A stretch of DNA of 10,649 bases. Origin: Caryophanales bacterium UBA1245. GTDB lineage: Bacteria > Bacillota_I > Bacilli_A > ML615J-28 > CAG-313. The translations under genes and the position numbers were made by a program. Shown in pieces: positions 6,177 through 10,649 of this stretch. The number at the start of each line of letters is the position of its first letter. Position 1 is the first letter of the stretch. A model generated the notes under the pieces. That model saw only the letters and a list, made by a program, of their open reading frames with translations. It searched no databases and had not been told where the DNA came from. Location: NCBI GenBank assembly GCA_002308275.1, contig DBWF01000019.1, positions 3,647-14,295 of the forward strand, given 5' to 3'.

Positions 6177-9100
6177 TTAGTGTTTTTTCTTTAAGATTAA
6201 TAAAGCTAAACCAGCAGCAGCGATGAAGCTTGATACGTATGCTAGAGATACGCAACCAGCGTCTTCTTCTTCTGTTTGTTGATTTGAGCCAGAACCTGAA
6301 CCTGAATCATCAGGTTTTGGAGTTGGAGTTGGAGCGTCTTCAAGAGCACCAGTAAGAATTAGTGAGAATCTTGCACGAGCTTCATTACCGTTACTATCCA
6401 TAACTTTAATTACACCACTGTATTCATCACCAACCATAGCATCAGATGGATCGTAATCGCAATCAATGCTATACCATTGAGTAGATGCAGAAGCAAGATA
6501 ATCGCCTTCTAGATCGTCAACAGCATACATTAAGATGTCTTCTGGAGTTAATGGAGCACCAGCTAATAGGAAGATAACACCATTATTGTTAGTCTTAATT
6601 TGAGGAGCAGTTACGTCGTTAACTGAAATAACAACTTTAACTTTAGAAACAATACCAGTTTCATTAGGGCACTTAGCAATTGCTTCAACTTCCCACTTAC
6701 CAGCCTTAAGGTTGTTAGCATCGAATCCAGCAGGAGTTACGATTTCAAGATATTGTCTTGAAATATCACTACCATAAACGCCATTTCCGCCTTCTTTATA
6801 AACGCAATCCCATGCAGAGAATACTTTAGATAAATCAATCTTAGTTTCGCCAGATTTAACTGTTAATAAGCTTTCATCAACTTTAATAACAGGAGTAAAT
6901 TCTTTAACCATTTGGAAAGTAATTTGTAGAGAATCTTTAATGCCAGTAGCACCATTAGTTACTTCAAGGTCTAATGTGAATTCATCCATGAAGCCAATTG
7001 ATGCAGGTACTTCATATTCAGCTTCTTCCCAAGTAGGCATAACCGCATTGATACCAATGAAGTAAGCTTCGTCTGAACGGTTAGTGAAGTCTGGAGAATA
7101 TGGCCAGCTTCCCCATTCATACTTAAGAGCCCATGCTTGGAATGCTTGACGCCATGAGAACTTGCTAGTTACATCATAACTCCATGCATCACCACTTGAT
7201 CTCTTAGTATTAGCGATTTCTTGAGTATAATACTTCAAGAAGAATTGCCATTCAGGGTTAGCATTGAAGAAATCATCATAATGCCATGTATCAGCACCAC
7301 AAGGACCTTCCATCATATCTGACCAATGAGTTAAATCAACTGAAGTGTCAGTTTCTTCAGCTTTGCCATAATATTTAGCATAAGCTAGAGCGAATGCAGC
7401 GATACATTCATTCATTGATTCGTATAGGAATGGATCAGGTTCAGGACATACATCCCAGAATCCAGAATAATCGTAATCTACGAAGTTTGGAGAATATGGC
7501 CAAGAACCATGTTTAGTAGCATTAACGAATGCCCATAGACCGAAACGGAAACCGTTAGCTTGAGCAAGTGTATAGCCTGTAAATTCATCTTTAGCAGCTT
7601 GAGCTTCGAATTCAGCTTTGAACCAGTTCATGAACCATGCCCATTCTGGATGATCAGCTAAGAATAGATCAAAGTCACCATCTGAGAATTTAGCATAAGT
7701 ATTGTTAGTCCATTGTGCCCATGTAGTATCAGCAGCAATAGTAACACCCTTAGATGCTTTCCATTCAATTAATACAGGTAATAAATCATTAGCAGCTTGC
7801 ATTACAGATTCATATTTGTATCTCTTTAACCACATAATGTGTTCGCCATTGATATCTAATTGATAAGCAAGGTTAGCAACATCAGTTTTTCTGTAACTTA
7901 ATACAGCAGAAACGTTAGAACCTTTAGATGCAGCAGGTTTACCAGCTTCAGCGTAACCACCAAGCATACCTTCAATCTTAATTAATTCACTAGGGTCAAT
8001 AGTAGCACCTTCTTTAATTTCAACAAGAAGTTTGCCATTTTCTTCTCTAACGATATAAGATTCACCTTCAACTACAGCATTTCTAGTTTGTAGACCAGTT
8101 GCTGAGAAGTTGTAAGCACGAGCGTATGCACGATATTCTTCATTACGTCCATATAATAAACCGCTTTCCCATAATCTACACCATTTGTTGAAGTGCATAT
8201 CAACAACAGCTGCACCAGCATAGTCTAAGTAACCATAACGATAAGAAATACCATCAACTGGAATTACTAGGCTAACGATAACCTTACGTGCAACATGAGT
8301 GTAAGATACAGTTTCTTCTTGAGTTTCAGGATCAACTGTAACAGTTTCTTTAATTAACATTGCATCAGCTTCTTCTTGGCTGATTTCTTGAGCAGCAAGC
8401 ATAGCGCGAACAGATGCATTGTGAACAGCAGCTTGAGCATCATTTGTCTTAGCAAATTTAGCTAGAGATGGAGCGAAAGCTAAGCATACATAACCACCAT
8501 TAGGATCAGCATAAGCATAATCCCAACGATCTGCTAACCAACCTTCTTGCATGTATTGAACACTGTTAACTTTTTGTTCAGCAAAGTCTTCTTCTGAATA
8601 CCATTGCCATACATAACGAGTACCCATATAGATAGCTGGGTTTTCGCCTTCGATTGTCATAGTATTGTATAGAGGTTCGCCAGTTTCTTCATCGAACATA
8701 GGTTCGCCAGTAACAGGGTCTAATACAGGATCTTCAGGGTTAGGAACTTGGATTTGTTCTTTATCTAATTGAGCATCAGATGCACCAAATCCATTAACAG
8801 CAGCACCACCAGCAACGTCTTCTCTGATAACGATCTTACCATCTTTTAAACCGAATAATGGTTGGAAGCCATAAGCTTCAACGTTTTCAGCAACGAAATA
8901 GTTGTCATGAGCAGCACCACGAACAGCTTTACCTTGACCATCGAAAATGATATAGATACAGTCTGTAGAACCATCACCATTTACAACACCGTTTTCGTTG
9001 TAAATATCGTTAACGATAACTTCTTGTCCAGATACGTTGTAACGTACACCAGATAGAGAAACGTCACCAAATTGTGGAGGGTATGTTCCAGTATAAGAAG

Positions 9101-9524
9101 CAGTATCGTAAGTTACAGTACCAGTATGAGGTTCGCCTTCATACATACCCCAGATATAAATCTTAGTAGCAGCGGCGTTCTTTCTACTGTCACTATATGA
9201 GCCTTGTGTGTAAACAGTATATTGTTCACCAGTAGGCGCATTTCCTTCAAAACGAGGAACAACTAATTTAATTTCATTCCAATAATAATCACGGCCAATA
9301 CCATAATTTTCATCAGGTTGAGCATTAGCATCGTAAAGTTTAGGGAATGTAGTACGAATACTATTCATTACATAAATTGGGAGATCTCCCTCTTCAAGAG
9401 TTGGGTCTTCAATAAACTTGCCTTCTTCTACTTCAACAGCAGAAACCATAACAGGTTTAGCAAAAAGACCAAACGCAACTAGCATAAGTACAACAGCACT
9501 TAAGCAAGCAAAAACTTTTTTCAT
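6177..9524 (-). CDS. Large exported, C-terminally anchored surface protein with two 130-residue repeats; family not recognised
   Basis: The 1115-residue protein starts with a signal peptide (MKKVFACLSAVVLMLVAFGL...) whose likely cleavage is near VSA-VEVEE. Residues 30-560 are mostly beta-rich and acidic, with one Tyr/Trp-rich helical-looking stretch. Residues about 571-830 are two direct repeats, each ordered YES, a Trp cluster, PEW and GSWPYSP(N/D)F, with PEW at 626 and 757 and GSWPYSP at 673 and 805. Residues about 835-1060 resemble two Ig/cadherin-like beta domains (one begins VNDVTAPQI). A PTPTPKP and Ser/Gly linker follows, then Gly-Cys (1090-1091), a hydrophobic helix and KKKH. There is no LPXTG. 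It should be displayed on the cell surface. AGGAGG (9535-9540) lies 10 bases before the ATG. It is first in an operon with the acetyltransferase and sugar-binding lipoprotein, so glycan capture or cell-wall association is plausible but unproven. No catalytic motif was recognised. Confidence 0.85.
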   Translation of the reverse strand: MKKVFACLSAVVLMLVAFGLFAKPVMVSAVEVEEGKFIEDPTLEEGDLPIYVMNSIRTTFPKLYDANAQPDENYGIGRDYYWNEIKLVVPRFEGNAPTGEQYTVYTQGSYSDSRKNAAATKIYIWGMYEGEPHTGTVTYDTASYTGTYPPQFGDVSLSGVRYNVSGQEVIVNDIYNENGVVNGDGSTDCIYIIFDGQGKAVRGAAHDNYFVAENVEAYGFQPLFGLKDGKIVIREDVAGGAAVNGFGASDAQLDKEQIQVPNPEDPVLDPVTGEPMFDEETGEPLYNTMTIEGENPAIYMGTRYVWQWYSEEDFAEQKVNSVQYMQEGWLADRWDYAYADPNGGYVCLAFAPSLAKFAKTNDAQAAVHNASVRAMLAAQEISQEEADAMLIKETVTVDPETQEETVSYTHVARKVIVSLVIPVDGISYRYGYLDYAGAAVVDMHFNKWCRLWESGLLYGRNEEYRAYARAYNFSATGLQTRNAVVEGESYIVREENGKLLVEIKEGATIDPSELIKIEGMLGGYAEAGKPAASKGSNVSAVLSYRKTDVANLAYQLDINGEHIMWLKRYKYESVMQAANDLLPVLIEWKASKGVTIAADTTWAQWTNNTYAKFSDGDFDLFLADHPEWAWFMNWFKAEFEAQAAKDEFTGYTLAQANGFRFGLWAFVNATKHGSWPYSPNFVDYDYSGFWDVCPEPDPFLYESMNECIAAFALAYAKYYGKAEETDTSVDLTHWSDMMEGPCGADTWHYDDFFNANPEWQFFLKYYTQEIANTKRSSGDAWSYDVTSKFSWRQAFQAWALKYEWGSWPYSPDFTNRSDEAYFIGINAVMPTWEEAEYEVPASIGFMDEFTLDLEVTNGATGIKDSLQITFQMVKEFTPVIKVDESLLTVKSGETKIDLSKVFSAWDCVYKEGGNGVYGSDISRQYLEIVTPAGFDANNLKAGKWEVEAIAKCPNETGIVSKVKVVISVNDVTAPQIKTNNNGVIFLLAGAPLTPEDILMYAVDDLEGDYLASASTQWYSIDCDYDPSDAMVGDEYSGVIKVMDSNGNEARARFSLILTGALEDAPTPTPKPDDSGSGSGSNQQTEEEDAGCVSLAYVSSFIAAAGLALLILKKKH
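7035..7814 (-). repeat. Two tandem ~130-residue repeats inside the surface protein
   Basis: Repeat 1 covers about residues 571-700 and repeat 2 about 701-830. Shared landmarks in the same order and at nearly equal spacing are YES(V/M) (571, 701), a D-T-x-W region, PEW followed by aromatics (626, 757), a GF.FGLWAF / KFSWRQAFQAW helix, and GSWPYSP(N/D)F (673, 805). The rest has diverged strongly, so this is an old duplication of a folded domain rich in Trp, Tyr and Phe. Boundaries are approximate. Confidence 0.8.
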
Positions 9525-9548
9525 ATATTTTTTTCCTCCTAATATAAA

Positions 9549-9566
9549 TTTTGAAAGCGTTTGCGA
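9549..9566. promoter_or_regulatory. LacI/CcpA-type operator 1, at the transcription start
   Basis: The plus strand reads TTTTGAAAGCGTTTGCGA. It resembles a CcpA cre site (WTGNNARCGNWWWCAW) with two mismatches, and also LacI-family sugar-repressor operators centred on CG. It covers the expected start site (about 9564), a position that should block transcription when bound. Confidence 0.6.
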
Positions 9567-9570
9567 TTAT

Positions 9571-9599
9571 ATTATAACAAATATATGAATTTTATGCAA
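9571..9599 (-). promoter_or_regulatory. Promoter of the surface protein/GNAT/lipoprotein operon
   Basis: On the minus strand, TATAAT (9571-9576) lies 17 bases from TTGCAT (9594-9599). The -35 box matches consensus at only three positions and is embedded in operator 2. A second TATAAT (9566-9571) overlaps. The leader to the ATG at 9524 is about 40 bases. Confidence 0.65.
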
Positions 9600-9609
9600 G
9601 CGTTTTTCT
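9592..9609. promoter_or_regulatory. LacI/CcpA-type operator 2, over the -35 box
   Basis: The plus strand reads TTATGCAAGCGTTTTTCT. It shares the CAAGCGTTT/GAAAGCGTTT core with operator 1 in the same orientation. The central CG (9601-9602) is 43 bases from that of operator 1 (9558-9559), about four helical turns, so two repressor dimers would sit on the same DNA face. Confidence 0.5.
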
Positions 9610-9649
9610 TAATTTATTTGATATTTTTTTTAGGGCTTTAAAAAGCAAT

Positions 9650-9700
9650 AAAAAAAGGCTTTTTTAGTTGGTTTTTCAACCTTTTAAAAAAGTCTTTTTT
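9650..9700 (-). terminator. Rho-independent terminator after nagB
   Basis: On the minus strand, GACTTTTTT (9686-9694) pairs with AAAAAAGCC (9657-9665) with one A-C mismatch. Inside it is a small GGTT-GAAA-AACC hairpin with a GNRA-type loop. The stem is followed by a run of T (9650-9656). It lies 7-13 bases after the nagB stop and separates the GH3/nagB unit from the surface-protein operon. Bases 9610-9649 show nothing further. Confidence 0.8.
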
Positions 9701-9706
9701 AGGCAA

Positions 9707-10432
9707 TTATTTCATCAAAGCATATGCTGCTTCATCGATAATAACAGTAACATCAGGGTGGTTATTAAGAGCACTTGCAGGGAAAGATTCAGTAACTGGA
9801 CCAGTTAAAAGTTTCTTAACCGCATCAGCCTTATTAGCACCACTAATTAGCATTACAATGCTCTTAGCTTGCATGATATTTTTAATACCCATCGTCATGG
9901 CATGTGTTGGTACTTCATCAATACTATTGAAGAAACGTTTGTTATCTTGACGTGTTTTATCAGTCAATTTAACAATGTGAGTTTCTAGTTCAAATGGTGT
10001 ACCTGGTTCATTAAAGGCAATGTGTCCATTTGATCCAATACCAAGAAGTTGAATATCGATTTTTACTTCATGAAGCATCTTGTTATATGCTTCACATTGT
10101 TCATCGAGTTTTTCCCCTTTAGTACTAGGTAGGTGAACATTATCTTCAACAATGTCAACATGGTTAAATAGATTGTCATGCATGAAATAATAATAGCTTT
10201 GTGGATGCAAAATACTAATGTTACAATATTCATCTAGATTGTAAGTTTTTACCTGTTTGAAGTCGATAATACCTTCATTATAAGCTTTAACAAGTAGCTC
10301 ATAAGTGCCAACTGGACTACCACCAGTAGCAAGGCCTAGAACTGAATCAGGTTTAGCTTGCAATTGTTTAATAAAGATTTCAGCACATTTTTGACTCATT
10401 TCATCATAATCTTTAACAACGATAACTTTCAT
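9707..10432 (-). CDS. nagB: Glucosamine-6-phosphate deaminase
   Basis: NagB converts glucosamine 6-phosphate to fructose 6-phosphate and ammonia in the cytoplasm, the last step in using GlcNAc or GlcN as carbon source. The 241-residue length matches the short Firmicute form (B. subtilis NagB), which lacks the allosteric extension of the E. coli enzyme. Visible motifs are the phosphate-binding LATGGSPVGTYELL (34-47), YNLDEY (64-69) with Asp67 as the presumed proton acceptor, and LGIGSNGHIAFNEPGT (130-145) with His137 and Glu142 of the catalytic relay. Asn135 replaces the E. coli Asp, which I recall as usual in Firmicute NagB. The start at 10432 follows AAGGAG (10440-10445) by 7 bases and gives the conserved N-terminus MKVIVVKDYDEM. 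The gene begins 13 bases after the GH3 gene stop, so both are co-transcribed. Confidence 0.97.
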   Translation of the reverse strand: MKVIVVKDYDEMSQKCAEIFIKQLQAKPDSVLGLATGGSPVGTYELLVKAYNEGIIDFKQVKTYNLDEYCNISILHPQSYYYFMHDNLFNHVDIVEDNVHLPSTKGEKLDEQCEAYNKMLHEVKIDIQLLGIGSNGHIAFNEPGTPFELETHIVKLTDKTRQDNKRFFNSIDEVPTHAMTMGIKNIMQAKSIVMLISGANKADAVKKLLTGPVTESFPASALNNHPDVTVIIDEAAYALMK

Positions 10433-10445
10433 ATTTTTTCTCCTT

Positions 10446-10649
10446 TTAAATTGTGACTGGCATTTTGCCACATGGTTTAGCTTGGCCAGTTAAAACTTTC
10501 GCTAATGAGGCAAGGCTAAGCGGAGTTGCTTCATAACTACATAAATAAGTTTTTGTGTTAGTTAGCACACGTGCATCATATGGTGTTCTAATCGCACAAA
10601 CAATTAGTTTATGAGCATCAATTTTATTGATTAGGCTAGCTTGTTCTTT
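10446..10649 (-). CDS. nagZ: C-terminal end of a GH3 beta-N-acetylglucosaminidase (NagZ/YbbD-like), 5' part outside the window
   Basis: Only the last 67 residues are present. The stretch LIVCAIRTPYDARVL, then TYLCSYEATPLSLASLAKVLTGQ and GKMPVTI, matches the C-terminal alpha/beta sandwich domain of GH3 glycosidases. The best fit is the two-domain Gram-positive NagZ (YbbD) type, whose end reads like LR-x-PYD...YL-x-(T/S)YE...VL-x-G...G-x-(L/M)PVT. Those enzymes release terminal GlcNAc from peptidoglycan fragments. The catalytic N-terminal barrel is not visible, so specificity is inferred from family and from the adjacent nagB. The stop is followed at once by the nagB ribosome site. Confidence 0.75.
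   Translation of the reverse strand, partial: KEQASLINKIDAHKLIVCAIRTPYDARVLTNTKTYLCSYEATPLSLASLAKVLTGQAKPCGKMPVTI

Noticed and set aside
10433..10471. An in-frame upstream start for nagB at 10471
   Set aside because: It would overlap the end of the GH3 gene and lacks a ribosome site; the conserved NagB N-terminus begins at 10432.

Overview
The window looks like chromosomal DNA from a low-GC, walled Firmicute. Support comes from strong AGGAGG-type ribosome sites, sigma-A promoters close to TTGACA-N17-TATAAT, U-tract terminators, a lipobox lipoprotein and a LacI/CcpA-type operator pair. UGA is read as stop (the DUF624 gene ends in TGA), so this is the standard bacterial code and not a Mycoplasma-type code. 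The style suggests an uncultured, Mollicutes-adjacent Bacilli lineage, but I cannot fix the taxon. Every gene I can support is on the minus strand, so the description runs from high to low coordinates.

Region A (10649 to about 9650): the 3' end of a NagZ-type GH3 glycosidase gene, then nagB (glucosamine-6-phosphate deaminase), closed by a terminator. Region B (about 9610 to 3520): a promoter flanked by two LacI/CcpA-like operators drives a probable three-gene operon. Its genes encode a 1115-residue exported surface protein of unrecognised family, a two-domain GNAT acetyltransferase that may be GlmA-like, and a lipoprotein sugar-binding protein of an ABC importer, followed by a terminator. Region C (3516 to 3340): a solitary tRNA-Thr(GGT) gene with its own promoter and terminator and some non-canonical positions. 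Region D (3253 to 1): a consensus promoter, an AAA_14/DUF4143 ATPase, a small cytoplasmic protein made of six YCGRxLYE repeats, a DUF624 (YesL-like) membrane protein, and the N-terminal two thirds of NamZ (DUF1343/GH171 exo-beta-N-acetylmuramidase).

Regions A, B and the end of D fit salvage of peptidoglycan or other amino-sugar glycans. The lipoprotein would bind a sugar, NamZ and the GH3 enzyme would cleave MurNAc/GlcNAc saccharides, the GNAT could re-acetylate glucosamine residues, and NagB feeds GlcN-6-P into glycolysis. NamZ has no signal peptide here, so it should act in the cytoplasm after uptake. No permease, sugar kinase, MurQ or NagA is visible in the window. The parts I cannot place in known families are the surface protein (two ~130-residue repeats with a GSWPYSP motif and a Gly-Cys/TM/Lys tail), the Cys-ladder repeat protein, and the odd tRNA.
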